NCBI GenBank assembly: GCA_934047225.1
Contig: OW203997.1
Coordinates: forward strand, 8,728,417-8,792,416
Source: Ypsolopha sequella
Lineage: Eukaryota > Arthropoda > Insecta > Lepidoptera > Ypsolophidae
Direction of reading: 5' to 3'
DNA length: 64,000 bases
Positions 11,099 through 22,004 of this stretch are shown one piece after another; position 1 is the stretch's first letter; each line of letters begins with the position of its first letter. The translations under genes and the position numbers were made by a program. A model generated the notes under the pieces. That model saw only the letters and a program-made list of their open reading frames with translations. It was not told the DNA's origin and made no database searches.

Positions 11099-11469
11099 TA
11101 TTACATAATGACACCAATGTTAGGCCTATCATAAAATTCAGTATTTATACCAGTATAAATACTGAATAAAATAACGAGAAAAAAAGCAAAAATCTTTCAA
11201 TTATAAAATTAAATGAAATCCAACAGTGTGTTGACGTGGGCTATATGTTGATAATGAATGAAAAAACTAATACGGCCATGAAAACACAACTTATTCAATA
11301 TAAAAAAAAATCTGATGGCCAAATAAGTTACGAAATTCTTCAATGACACTGTCATAATTAACGAATTTTGTCAAGTCAGCTTCTATAGGTATTAAGAATA
11401 GCTAATTTTTAATTGCTTGTGCCGCCCCTCGCAGCCTGCCGCCTCGGGCCATGGCCTTTTTGGCCCTTT
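11099..11469. other. Non-coding spacer
   Basis: A perfect short palindrome gtatttataccagtataaatac lies at about 11142-11163 (halves of 10 bases around a 2-base centre). The rest has no recognisable features. Confidence 0.45.
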
Positions 11470-11905
11470 TGATAAAAAAACCGTTAAATTTACGCATTTT
11501 AGGGGTTTGTTTATAAGATATTACTCAAATTACACGATTTTTAATTCCACTTAAACATAGATCTAGATAAAATACACGAAGTTCTTGTACTTTTATTCCA
11601 CAAATATTTATTTTTATTTTTTCTTGAAGCGATCGGTTTCGTATGACACATCCTCGGGCCAACAAATTATAAATTTTGATAGTAATTTTAGTAATTTCAG
11701 TAAAATTAATAATTTATTGGCCCGAGGATGTGTCATACGAAACCGGTCGCCTAGAGAAACATAAAAATAAATATTTGTGGAATAAAAGTACAAGAATTTT
11801 GTGTATTGAAGATGATATTCCACCAAGAATCATCAATCGAATCCATCGAATATAGATCTAGATAATGTACTCAGCCTAAAATATTATAATAGCATTCCAT
11901 ATACA
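11470..11905. repeat. Repeat shared with 43075-43205, split by an insertion
   Basis: 11470-11569 (acgcattttaggggttt, cttaaacatagatctagata) and 11853-11905 (gatctagataatgtactc, cctaaaatattataatag) are one continuous block at 43075-43205. The comparison shows that 11570-11852 was inserted here. Confidence 0.8.
11570..11852. mobile_element. Foldback insertion with 13-bp flanking duplication
   Basis: The word atagatctagata is present on both sides (11557-11569 and 11853-11865) but once in the unsplit relative at 43075-43205, so this is a true insertion. Inside, arms of about 75 bp (ttccacaaatatttattttt, tttcgtatgacacatcctcg, gggcc) are mirrored around an AT-rich loop. The right side carries extra sequence (about 11803-11852) that is not mirrored, which is unusual for a simple MITE. 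Confidence 0.78.
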
Positions 11906-12067
11906 GTAGTGATAGCGTTTGTATGGAGGTTTGCGCGTAACGACGCCTTTTAACGGGGCGCAAGTTCGCGACAATGCCGCCTTTTGCATTTTTTTTCAGC
12001 CGATAGCGATAGGCTGAACCACGATTGGTCGTGCAACTCCAGGCGTTTTTGTCAAAAGGTACCAAAT

Positions 12068-12200
12068 CAAAGGTTCGCACAATTAGCTGTCTGTACTACA
12101 AGTACTCGAAGCAAAGGTTCACACAATCGGCTATCTGGTACTACACCTACTAGAAGCAAAGCTAAACACAATCCGCTATCTAGTACTTCCTAAAGCTAAC
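12068..12200 (+). repeat. Short tandem array, about 3 units of 44 bp
   Basis: Units begin caaaggttcgcacaatt, caaaggttcacacaatcgg and caaagctaaacacaatccg, each followed by ctatct(g/a)gtactac and ending in gaag or aaag. The copies differ at many places, so the array is old. Confidence 0.7.
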
Positions 12201-12214
12201 GTATATACAGAGTT

Positions 12215-12344
12215 ACAGGTCGGTCCAAACAAGTAGATAGGCCTGAAGTTGCCGCGCATTGCAATTTGCCCCACTGTACATCAGCGCCACGCGCAGCGCG
12301 CCAACTTCAGGCCTTTCTAGTTGTTTGGACCGAAATGTACCTGT
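12215..12344. repeat. Small hairpin element
   Basis: acaggtcggtccaaacaa and aggcctgaagttg at the left are mirrored by caacttcaggcct and ttgtttggaccgaaatgtac at the right. The loop is GC-rich with gcgcgc-like words. The size fits a minimal MITE; no second copy is in the window. Confidence 0.75.
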
Positions 12345-12892
12345 CTGCTATTTTACTTATCCAAAAATAAAGTAATTTACCCAAAAACATTAGATTCGCA
12401 ACGGACGGTTCATTCGACTTACAATTTTTTTCCAATGTCCGGTCTATTCAGGGCCGGATCTTCACATCGGGGGGTGTTCATGTTCAGACGTGTATTTTGG
12501 AGTTAATCCTGGATGAGTAGCATTTTGACACTCTCAATGGGCACTCAGGTGTACCGTTAGACAGAAAAAGTTTGGGACATTTGTATATGAATGGGTCTTG
12601 TTCGTATTTTGATCGAGAGAATTTTAAATCAAGGTGGCGATTCCGACGCATCCCATAAAATTTCAAAAGCAGATATCAGGTGGTTTCAAGAAGTTTTTGT
12701 ACGGAAACGTATTAAAATTTTAAATTTAAAATCTTTGTATATATATATGTATATTCTCAGCATGTTTTGCATGTCTTTTAAGAAGGCATTATATATGATA
12801 AACAGAATTCGCTTAGATTAAATTATGTTAAGGCGTGTTAATTCGAAAACCATTTCGAGATTTAGGTTTAATAAGCCGTATTTTAGAACTTG
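12345..12892. other. Non-coding spacer
   Basis: Contains cagggccggatcttcac at 12449, which looks like an hAT-type terminus, but no partner end was found. Reading frames are short and overlap on both strands. Confidence 0.4.
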
Positions 12893-13120
12893 TGGTCCAA
12901 AAAACCTAATGATGATGAATAAAAGCTGTAACTTCCATTTGCCTTTGTGTGACGTCACTTGAGAAAGGGCTGTTTAGAAATGTGTCCTTTGCGATCAAGA
13001 TAAGTTTATAATGATTTGCTTCCGACTGATTTGACAGATAGATGACAGAGACAGAGACAGAGACAGACCACTTTTTTATAAGCAATCACAGATAACAATC
13101 AGTCTAAAATTCTCAAGTGA
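12893..13120 (+). repeat. Dispersed repeat family B, copy 2
   Basis: Matches 218-470 in the same orientation (cttccatttgcctttgtg, gacgtcacttgagaaa, gctgtttagaaatgtgtcc, ttgcttccgactgatttg). This copy has a small gacagagacagagacagagac expansion near 13045. Confidence 0.65.
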
Positions 13121-13479
13121 CGTCAAATCGGACAATTCCTTAAAAATCACAAAAAAAAATATGATTAATTTATATACCAAAATAATGAAAACCGTATCCT
13201 AAAATGACGCATATTCTCTAAAAATAAATTAAAAAAAACTTTTAAAAATTAAGCTTTCGAAAGCATAACAAAGCACATAAAAAACAGGTACTACCAAATA
13301 GCCACCCAGAGTTTGAAGGATTAAGAATGAAGAGGCTTTTTTGTTAAAATGTCTATTTGATTATAGACTTACGATAAAAAGTATGTAATCGTATTCAAAC
13401 AACATATAAATAATGCTACGGCGCGCGGCGGCGTAGCACTTGTTTCATCTTCGTGTCGGTGGCGTAGCACTTAGCATTA

Positions 13480-13610
13480 CGTGCATAACTATTTATTTAA
13501 CTAGTCTCCTTTTATCGTTTTTGACCTTTAATCATAAACATACCCAGCTACAAATTTAAGTACCATCTTGAAATCGTTTACATTTTGCTAATAATGTGGT
13601 AGTACTTTTT
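13480..13610 (+). repeat. Dispersed repeat family F, copy 1
   Basis: cataactatttatttaacta, cttttatcgtttttgac, acatacccagctacaa and agtaccatcttg match the reverse complement of 23995-24180. Just before it, ggcgtagcact occurs twice (13427 and 13462 regions), a separate short direct repeat. Confidence 0.6.
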
Positions 13611-13812
13611 AACCCTCGCACCGATTACGAATTACCTGTGTAAACTAAGCAATAATAACAGGTACACCTAAAACAGAGACAAAAACAGATTGAGCACCTC
13701 ATTTTGAATCAATTAGAATTGAACTCTAATACGTTCCTTTCTGTTCAAATAGCGCGCTCTGAACCGTAGCTGTTACGACAACTGAGCAACCCGCGATCAC
13801 GAAAAATTAACT

Positions 13813-13957
13813 GTGTTACTACAAAAGGGCGTTTAAGCGATGTTTAACTTTAGACAGTGTTTAAATCTGTTGCTGTCACTTTTTTACAATATGAAACAAA
13901 AGGCGACAACGACAGATTTAAACACTGTCTAAAGTTAAACACCGTTTTGTGGTAACA
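13813..13957. repeat. Hairpin element family D, copy 2
   Basis: Same hairpin as 3452-3586 with arms gtgttactacaaaa, tttaactttagacagtg, tttaaatctgttg and their complements. The left arm has a 10-bp addition (cgtttaagcg) relative to copy 1. Confidence 0.85.
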
Positions 13958-14000
13958 CCGTAAGTTTTTATTGATTTATACTTGCGATTGTCGGCTCATC

Positions 14001-14140
14001 AAAAACTCATCTTGATTTTCAACACAAACACTTGTACTTGGAATGGATTGATTTCCGAAACCAGTTGGGAAGTGTGCAACAAATATATTTTAGAAAACAA
14101 ATGGTACATGTGTTTGTGTTGAAAATCAAGATGAGTTTTT
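14001..14140. repeat. Hairpin element with strong 35-bp arms
   Basis: aaaaactcatcttgattttc and aacacaaacacttgtac at the left are mirrored by gtacatgtgtttgtgtt and gaaaatcaagatgagttttt at the right, with a loop near 70 bp. A forward frame at 14032-14301 crosses it and is not taken as a gene. Confidence 0.8.
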
Positions 14141-14304
14141 ATTTAATATCTCTAGAAATAAAGTTGTTTTTTGAAATCGCCCCGCTGGGCTATTGTTTAT
14201 ATAAACATGATATTACTAACCTTATTTTTCGCTTTGGAATTTGCAAAATATTTAGACCAAATAGAGTGGAAGAAATTGTTCTTAATGTTTTCTATAAATA
14301 AATA

Positions 14305-14480
14305 TACTCACGCCTGTCTCCCAGAGGGGTAGGAAGAGACTACAGATTTCCATCTGCTACGATCCAGACCCACCTCTTCCACATCCGTCAATCTCATACA
14401 AGCTCTTCTATTCCAGGTACTTTCGACATGGCCCTTCTTCAGTATGTCGCCAATTTGGTCAGCATACGTTCTGGACTATT
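14305..14480. repeat. Common moth repeat (ctcacgcctgtctcccagag type)
   Basis: actcacgcctgtctccca, gaggggtaggaagagac, tacagatttccatctgctac and gcccttcttcagtatgtcg resemble a repeat very common in moths, which I believe from memory to be a LINE end. The orientation of the parent element cannot be fixed from this fragment. Confidence 0.6.
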
Positions 14481-15932
14481 TTGGGCTCTTGGAATTCTTT
14501 TACAATTTTAAACCTTAACTCTAATTAAGAATTGTCAATTGTTTTTATGTGCCCTCTTAAGCCGACCATGATTTATATAGTTTTCATTTACTCATAAAAC
14601 CATCCTTCACTAATATTGACAAAGCGAACATCAATCATTTAAGAAGTAGGCAAGTAGTACGCAACCACTAAAAAAATCCACCTTTTCTCTCAGTCAATGA
14701 AAAATACAAGGGGTGGGGGCGATGACGTAGTTACTCGAGACTTGGCGTCTATAAAGATCATTTGGCTAATAGCCATCGGGACAATAGACTAAATAGGTCA
14801 AACCAAAAGAGTAACTCACAAAATAAAATACCCACACAACTTAAACAGCTCTATTTTACCACCCACATGATAACTTTGCAATGAAAATACTGCGTAAAGA
14901 GCATAAAATTGGAAAGTGCAGTGTGACCAACATTCCGAACGAAATATCAATCACAGGAAGCGGGGTAATGTCAAAGATACAAGAAAACTGTAAAACACCC
15001 ACATGGTTTTCAATGCGTAGGCGGAAATTTTCCCATAGTAAGTAATATTGCCGAGTCAGTCGTGAAAACTGTAAGAATGGGCGGTAGTGGCGCCAAAACA
15101 CCCACGTATAGACAGTGCTACCAACTCCACTTAGCAAAAGAGCGCTGCTCCGTACTGCTGTAGAACAAAAAAATAATAATGCTTAAGGTGGTAAAACCAA
15201 CACAATTTCATACGATTTTATAATTGGATACATGCCCTAATTACTTCAAAACAGACTTCTCAAATATGGCTATAAAAATCAACAAAAAATCTAGTTTCCG
15301 CATATGCAATAATATTATTCGAATATTGTTTAATTATTACGCCATTAATAAATCAAAAGTAGTTAAAATTTGCAAGATTTTTGTGTGTATTGGTGAGACT
15401 TACGCACACATAGAAGTCCATGATAGGTCGTACAAATACGTTTCATTCATAAAACTTTGTTCCGATTGTAGCACAAAATAATAACTTACAATATTGTTAA
15501 ATTTATTAACGATATAAAAAACAAATCAATGTCTCAGGTAAAATTATTTCAAATTAACTTCAATAAAAAAAAAAACATTTCTTATTTTATTATTACAAAA
15601 ATCGACTACCATAATTCCTTAGAATGTATTTTTTTTATTTGTCACCGTACATTGTGTGAAGATTCGGAACGGTAGCGGCCATGTCAACATTGCATATTTA
15701 TCACGTCAAGCGTTTTAAGTGCTAGCTTTTGACAGCAATTCACAACGCTAATCAGTCGCCATTGCATGAAGCGCTCGATCTGTGTTGAACACAATAATCA
15801 ACAATGGCTGACGCTCAACTGATTTCTTTCTGCGTAAACAAACGGAACGAAATAGATTTTTAGAGATTCAGTGTGATAAGTACAGCAATTCGTTATAAAT
15901 AGAGAAAAGAAAGTTATTTGAATGCCACCACG
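14481..15932. other. Non-coding region upstream of the Mutator/YqaJ gene
   Basis: Two acacccac(a/g)t words lie at about 14995 and 15099. A reverse frame at 14856-15137 has no recognisable domain and atypical composition. 15640-15930 is less AT-rich and lies directly upstream of the ATG at 15933, so it may be the promoter and leader of that gene; no TATA box or initiator was assigned. Confidence 0.4.
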
Positions 15933-17230
15933 ATGAAGCGTGCTGTTATCAAGCATGAATATTCCGGGCACAAAGTGAACAGCAAGCGTTCGAGAGCTGC
16001 CATGAAACGTTGCTATGGTGAAGAGAAAAGGTAAATATTTTATCGCTATTTTGAAAATTAATTATGTTAGTCAGAGTGTCGATAAGAGGGCACGACATAC
16101 AACATCTTACCATGTTTACTCTAAAAATATTGTATTTCCTTCCAGTCGACCTGGCGCACAAATGAGCCGAAGGGTTCTTGTGACCAACCTAATGCTGCCA
16201 TAGAAGTGCATCCAGAAGGAAGTTCTTCTAATCCTACACCTAAACGCGCCATCCGAACATATAAACAAAAATTGACAGACATGCCTCGTAAAAAAAAATT
16301 TCCTTTTACACCTACTCGTGAGGTATTATCACAGATTCGCAGGGACGTCAGGCATGATGAACAGACAGCTGGACCCAGCAATGAACCAGTAGATATTATT
16401 TGGACACAAGATGCAGACATGGAGAAGCACGAATTAAGCATTGAAAAAACATGTGGTGTTTCTTGTCTTGAAGGCTTACAAGGCTATCGTATAGTAGATA
16501 TTCAATATTTATTAAAATGGTCTTTGAAAATCCAAACTGAACGCAAAAAACACTGCACTTGTGGCCACTTGGAGTTTGTTCGAGAAGAAAGAAATGGACT
16601 GAGTAGCACTTTCCAATTTAAATGCAACACTTGTGATCAAATTTATGTAGGAAAGACGGAGGGTGTCGAGAAAATCAACCAGTCATTTGTGTGGGGAATT
16701 CTAACCGGAGGGAGTTATTATGCCCAAAGTGACAATTTGCTTGCCGCTATGGATATACCCACGATTTCACAAAAAAAGTATGCAAAAACTGAATTACATT
16801 TGGGAAAAGTATGGGAAGAACACTAGTATAAAGAAATGCTAGAAGCTGGAAAAAAAGAAAAACAAATTACCGTTGAAAAAGGGCACATATGCTCGGATGG
16901 AGTTCCATATACCTATAACAGTACATGTAGATGGAGGCTGGTCAAAGAGGTCTTATGGACACAACTTTAATGCCAATTCAGGAATAGTAAGTTTAGTTAT
17001 TTGATAAGTTTTAGTTCTGATTTCTTGAACGAGCGAGCAAAGTTTTCTGATAAAGTCTATTTGAACAATCTGGTGTTTTATATGTATGTATGTATGAATT
17101 GTTGTCTTTATCTCTTTATAGCTCTTTACCTATAGATTGTTTAATTTTCAGGCTTGCATAATTGGAAAGGAAACAAAAAAATGCTTGTTTTTGGGCATAA
17201 AAAATAAATACTGCAGCATGTGCAATATTT
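15933..17230 (+). pseudogene. Mutator-like transposase domain gene, decayed, with introns
   Basis: Likely exon 1 is 15933-16030 (MKRAVIKHEYSGHKVNSKRS...), ending at gtaaat. Exon 2 starts after tttccttccag at 16146 and reads TWRTNEPKGSCDQPNAA and on, but the two exons join out of phase, a sign of decay or a misjudged boundary. The long open part (about 16206-16823) has the zinc-binding pair CTCGH...FKCNTCDQIYVG, then NQSFVWGILTGGSYYAQ and LLAAMDIPTISQKKY, as in Mutator-like transposase domains. A TAG at 16824 interrupts it. After a frameshift near 16905 comes VHVDGGWSKRSYGHNFNANS, the hallmark DG.WSKRSY block with its acidic residue. An intron (gtaagt at 16987, tttcag at 17151) leads to ACIIGKETKKCLFLGIKNKY and CSMC, the expected next block. 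Function of an intact relative: cut-and-paste transposition. This copy cannot make a full protein. Confidence 0.85.
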
Positions 17231-17300
17231 ATTATCTCATGCAGTATATTCATCAAAGCCTTACTTACGTTGTAACTTAATATAATATATTTTTTTGCAG

Positions 17301-17749
17301 GTATTGTTGAGGGTGAAAACGCCATTGTGGAAGTAAAATGCTTTTCTTCCGTTGCAAGATTGTCAAAGACACTGGAAGAAGTAGCACAAACAAAAAAAAA
17401 CTTTTCACTAACATTTAGTAACAGCCGCCTGGACGTTAATAAAAAACATAATTACTATTACCAAGTATGTGCTCTAGCTGTATATATAATATAATATAAT
17501 AAATACTATGAATTTGTGAATAAATAGGTACTAAAATAAATACTTTTTTTTCAGATCCAGGGATAATTGAAAGTGGCTCAGAGAGACAAGTGCTACCTGA
17601 TTTGCTTTGTGGACGTTGGCAGCCCTATAAAAGTAATAATAATTCAAAAAGATGATGAGTTCATTAAAAACATGATTCCAAAACTGAGTGACTTTTATAG
17701 AAGATGCGTTTTGCCAGAAATAATTTTAAGGAGAGTACCTGCTAATTAA
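17301..17749 (+). pseudogene. YqaJ-type recombinase/exonuclease domain, 3' part of the same gene
   Basis: After an acceptor tttttttgcag the reading is GIVEGENAIVEVKCFSS, then a long helix-like stretch and NKKHNYYYQ, interrupted by an intron with gtatgt at 17465 and ttttttttcag at 17554. It resumes with IQG, a TAA at 17564 where the family has a conserved glutamine (one base change from CAA), and LKVAQRDKCYLICFVDVG. It ends with FIKNMIPKLSDFYRRCVLPE and a stop at 17747. IVEVKC supplies the catalytic Glu-x-Lys of the YqaJ/lambda-exonuclease fold, and YYYQ.QG.L is the family signature. The first part of the domain and the region linking it to the transposase are missing between about 17230 and 17300. 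Spliced, it would be the C-terminus of the transposase protein. Confidence 0.83.
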
Positions 17750-18909
17750 AAATGCTTGGAGCCTAAATAGACATTAGTGTAACAAAATTTAACTTATTTG
17801 ACAGGACTTAACTTAATTTTAGCATTTGTCTTTTTCTTTCTGTATCGTAAAGACATATAAAAATATAAAATAAAACAATTAAATATTCACTTTGGGTTTT
17901 TACTTACCAATTATTCCTTTCATATTTTTTTTTTTTTTTAGTTTGTTTGTTCTATTTTTACATTAACATAATTCGATAATTGGAAAATGTGAAAAGCTTT
18001 TGAATACCATTGTTAATCATATTTCTTGATAAAGATGAAAATTTCCCAAGTATTGGAAAAACAACTTATGTCAAGGTGTAATTATTGATTTTTTGTAAAT
18101 ATTGAAGAACAAGTTGTATATTTACTCATTAAATTTGATATAAAAATGAAAACTGTAAGCTAACATGTATTATGGAAAATGTTTTTTGCCTCTGTTGTAA
18201 ATTTGCAAAACTTGACATGTGTTGTTTTTCCTCGAGACCCCGTCAATTAGTGTAACCCATTCTGTTATCGATTTTCGATAATAATTGGCAAACAATAGAC
18301 ATAAAGCCCAATCAATCACGCCTTGTGAAGTTAGAGTTAGACGGACTAGTGTTAGTTAAAAAAAATTTGAATGTTTTTTTTTTTGAAACCTTTCGTTATC
18401 AAAGGGAAGTGCTTCATGAGCTGATGGTAAACATATTCTACATTTCATTTCAGCCATTCGTTTAAAAAAAAAAATCAAACACGAAAATTCCTCAGCCGTT
18501 TCCTGAATGAAGGACTTAGTATTGTTTGGAGAACGTTTTTTTTTTGGAAACGAGTGCTTGAAATAAAGTGGTGCTGTACCAAGTACATTTTTACAATCAG
18601 CTTATGAATCCCTTTCTTTTGAAACGACACGAAAGTTTGCAGTAAAATAAATAAAAGTGTCCATACAAAAAATTATGTCGTTATTGAAAACTTATCAAAA
18701 ACACATTAGCAGAGGTTTAATTCAGAGAACAAAAATAGTGTCGATCAGAAAAGCGGCTCGGTCTTCGGCGGACTTCGGCCTTGCCAAAAACACTTTCCAT
18801 GGTGATCAAATTAGATATGATGAGTATCAAAAATACTCCAAACCAGAGTCAGCTGTTTACGTACTAAAAAATTACAGATTTGATACGACTGGGACGTAAT
18901 ATATTCGTC
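17750..18909. other. Region downstream of the Mutator/YqaJ gene
   Basis: An aaaataaaac block near 17867 could serve as a poly(A) signal region. Poly-T runs at about 17925 and 18371 and a hairpin tatcgattttcgata (18267-18281) are seen. A frame at 18657-18899 has no recognisable domain. No inverted termini for the transposon were found. Confidence 0.4.
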
Positions 18910-19078
18910 GGTGAAACGCGGGTGTATCGAGTGTGGACTGTGACTTGCATTTCACAGTTCGCACACGGAACACCTCTGACACCCCTTCGGGGATTCATGT
19001 CGTGACGATATATTAATATTATTATTGATACGACTATACAAAAAATTAAGGCAGGCGAAGCCGCGGGCAAAAGCTAGT
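18910..19078 (+). repeat. SINE 3' body followed by a gcaaaagctagt-type repeat end
   Basis: gaaacgcgggtgtat, gtggactgtgacttgca, cacctctgaca and ggggattcatgtcgtgacga match the 3' part of the tRNA-headed SINE at 56907-57260. Directly after it, ggcgaagccgcgggcaaaag and ctagt form a terminus common in Lepidoptera (probably a Helitron-like or LINE end; class not settled). Confidence 0.65.
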
Positions 19079-20568
19079 TCAATATAATCCCGCTGTGAAG
19101 AATATGTGATAAATAAATCATCTTGTTTTTTTTTATCTAAATATTGATAAATGTTTGTTTCATACCAATGCTGACAACAATTGTATAATAATCTAATATT
19201 TTGTCTTGTTTTGCAAAGTCAATACGTTGCCGCTCTGCTTCCGCGGTAAAATACGGAGCGGCAACGTTTTACGTTTTGTATCGATTTGATTTTTATGAAT
19301 GAATAAACTCACACATTGGCAGAACTGCCTTTACTAGTGTGCGTATTAGTTTGACAACTAATGAATTTATGAAACATTTGGAAGTGTAGTAAAAGCAAAG
19401 GGATTTCACATTTATTATCACTCCAAAGCGTCGTGAAATAAATTGCTTTATCCGCATATCAACTCAATTAATACCCAAAAGCAACAATAACAGGTATAAT
19501 CATTAATTTGTTCTAGTTTCTTAGAGCGTGGCGCCATCTAACATTCTGAGCTCATTTCTGTTTACGGCTTTACCACCTTAAGTAACTAAATACTTAAGCA
19601 AATAAGTTTATAAGTTTGCCGCAAACTGCAAACTCTGATGTTTTCGTGTTTAATTTGTAAATAAACATTTATCAAAATAAAGAACTTGATCTAGCGCGCA
19701 AAGCGCTAAGTTGACGTTAGCAAGACGGCCTTGAGATACATGACGTCATCAGACTTAGCGACGGCCATCTTGTTATTTCAAATAATATCTGTACAGATAT
19801 TGCCCATGTGCTTTTATAATTATATTCAACCGAGATTTATCTGTTTATATGTGTTTCTTCGCTTATATTTCTTTGTGTTATTCTTATTTATTTTATTATG
19901 ATTATGTGTCCGCATTGGTCGAACTTGGTCGTAAATTCCGCGGACTGAAGTTCCTCCATACTAATGAAATATTCACATTGATATTTTATTGTACAATAAA
20001 CATTTTATTGTCGAGTCCTTGTTTATTTGTGTTGATTGCCACATTTTAATTTATTGACAGAATTAGCCGCTAATAACATCGTAAAAAAGTGCTTATTAAC
20101 GTCTATTGACTGTACATGAGATTTTTGAAAGGCTAATTTATATTTTTAGTGTTCTCGGAGTGAGTTGCGGTTTTATTTATTGTATTTTTGCTTCAGTATA
20201 TTACGCTGTAAATGCCTCGTGTAAGAAATAGTGGTTTGGTCCTAACCTTTAGTATATGTTGTTAGTTACACAATGGCTTCATAAAATTGGCTAACTTATG
20301 CGCTCTGTTAAGGGGGGCGCCACCGTCTATTCATAAATTATCAATGTGGAGCCAATCTTATCTAGTCTGAAGTTTTGTGGCAATTTTCCTGATGGCATAG
20401 GCGAATGTGTACACAAAGGTAAAATGGAAATTCTCCTGATTTTGAAGGCGGGCGTGGAGAATAGAAAGCGGGCGTGAAGTTAAGGCGAAAGTTAAGAAAT
20501 TAAGGTTTTCACGAATACATGTCGTATTATTTTGTGTTTTATTTGTAAATACAACAATTAGTAAAATT
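19079..20568. other. Non-coding spacer with a short palindromic GC patch
   Basis: gttgccgctctgcttccgcg and acggagcggcaacg at 19228-19268 form an imperfect hairpin. cgcgcaaagcgctaag near 19695 and tgacgtcatcagac near 19740 are isolated GC-richer words. No gene was recognised. Confidence 0.45.
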
Positions 20569-21090
20569 TTGAAAAATATTTATTATGTAATATTTCACTC
20601 TTTGATCGTAATATTTGGGCCTCGTAAGCCCATCGCTAAAATATTCCACCCCTCTAGTAAAACAAGCTTAGGTCTTAATTCACCAATCACCAGAATGATA
20701 AGAGAGTTCAACGAGAAAAGCCAAAGTGTTCCGGATCTTGATATCTTTTACGTATCCTTATCCAAGTTTTGGAATAGTTTGCTAAGATCTTCTTCAGTAT
20801 AGTTTTGTTTTGTCTTTCAGTCATGTTTTGTATATATTTTGTATAATTTTAAGTTAGTTATTAGGTTAAAGGTTTAGGTATGTATGTAAATTTGTTTATA
20901 TATTACTATAGGCATATTGATTTTTTAATTCTTGCTTCAAATTGTATGTTTGCTTTGTGTTTATAATTTAACTATGAATGTTGTGAACGCCTGTAATTGG
21001 TCCGCATATCAGAATTTTAATTTTGTAAATAATTTGTTGTGAGTAATATGTGTACTGTTGGTGTTCCATTTTAAATAAATAAATAAAATT
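20569..21090 (+). pseudogene. 3' end of a LINE: reverse-transcriptase C-terminus and 3' UTR
   Basis: A 77-residue frame contains FHPSSKTSLGLNSPITRM and FNEKSQSVPDLDIFYVS, resembling the last residues of CR1/Jockey-like LINE reverse transcriptases (the 'rT..G.nSPi.r....N....DiD.F' pattern). A stop at 20800 is followed by an AT-rich 3' UTR and a tail of aaataaataaataaa near 21075. The 5' part is missing, as is normal for truncated LINEs. Confidence 0.65.
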
Positions 21091-21189
21091 AATAAATTAA
21101 TATTTTAGCCATTTGATATGTCGTTGGCACATCTGCCTGGTTAGGCCATATTTCATTTAAAACTAGTAGCTCTTCACTAGGCTCCCCAA

Positions 21190-21391
21190 CAGTGGCGTGC
21201 ACAGAACTTTTTTCCGGAAAAGCAATCAGAAGGTCAAGTACGTCAATAAAAAAAATATGAAAAATTTAAATAACACTTTGAAAAAAAAAAAGTTTGTATG
21301 AAAATGTTCACTCTAGGAAAGGCCTACCTAGTGCCTACCCTGCCGTCATTTCTGATTGCTTTTCCGGAAAAAAGTTCTGTGCACGCCACTG
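21190..21391. mobile_element. hAT-type MITE, 202 bp, with perfect 8-bp target duplication
   Basis: Arms cagtggcgtgcacagaac and ttttttccggaaaagcaatc are mirrored at the right end without error for about 38 bp. The 8-bp word ctccccaa flanks the element directly (21182-21189 and 21392-21399). An 8-bp duplication with CAGTGGCG-starting termini is the hAT pattern. The good preservation suggests a fairly recent insertion. No coding. Confidence 0.93.
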
Positions 21392-21419
21392 CTCCCCAAA
21401 TATATTAACATGTAAACCT

Positions 21420-21545
21420 AACACGCTCCTCCTCGGTCCGCTCATCGTCGCACCTATTTTTGTTTTTTTTGTGAAAGATTTTTCTATTTCATACTTTACG
21501 ATCTGCCCAATTCCACGATCTGCCCACGACAGATACACGATTACT
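21420..21545 (+). repeat. Dispersed repeat family G, copy 1
   Basis: ctcggtccgctcatcgtcgc, acctatttttg, gaaagatttttctattt and tacgatctgcccaattccac match 46916-47035, 51126-51200 and a copy split at 49305-49800. The element class is unknown. Confidence 0.65.
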
Positions 21546-22004
21546 TGCATTTTTCTGCATCCAATACAATCGCAAAGATAGGCCTAACCTTTGAAAGTAA
21601 TATCACAGGTTTTGGACAGTTAAATTTACACAATAATAAACGTCGTAAAAAATGTGATACAGAACGGCCGTCATATTACAAACGATTTCGTAGCACGATG
21701 CTTGCTTTCGTGCTTAATTTTCAAGTAATTTAACATTTAAAAACCGGCGTTATAAATAAACACATCACATTCCAAAATAATAAATCAGATCTTTTTTGAG
21801 CGGCCCCCTCTGAGCAAGATAGACAAGTAAGAAATGAAAGCGTTGGAGCAGGACAGATTACTCCGAATAACCTCGCCTTAGTTGCAGATGGTGTCACAGT
21901 TTTCCATTCTCGGTGACGAGGAAGGCGAGAATTGCTGCGCAGGTGATAGCTACTTTTAAGTACGCCTTGTGTACTGAGCTGTACAATATACCTATACATA
22001 CGCA
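21546..22004. other. Spacer with a GC-richer patch
   Basis: 21790-21960 is less AT-rich than its surroundings (agcggccccctctgagcaag, gtttt-ccattctcggtgac). Frames on both strands are short and carry no recognised domain. It may be another repeat fragment. Confidence 0.35.

Noticed and set aside
12449..12470. hAT-like terminus cagggccggatcttcac
   Set aside because: No matching opposite end or 8-bp duplication was found, so an element cannot be delimited.
14856..15137. 93-residue reverse frame in a less AT-rich patch
   Set aside because: No recognisable domain, no splice context, no second copy; composition (Cys, Trp, Leu mix) looks like chance.
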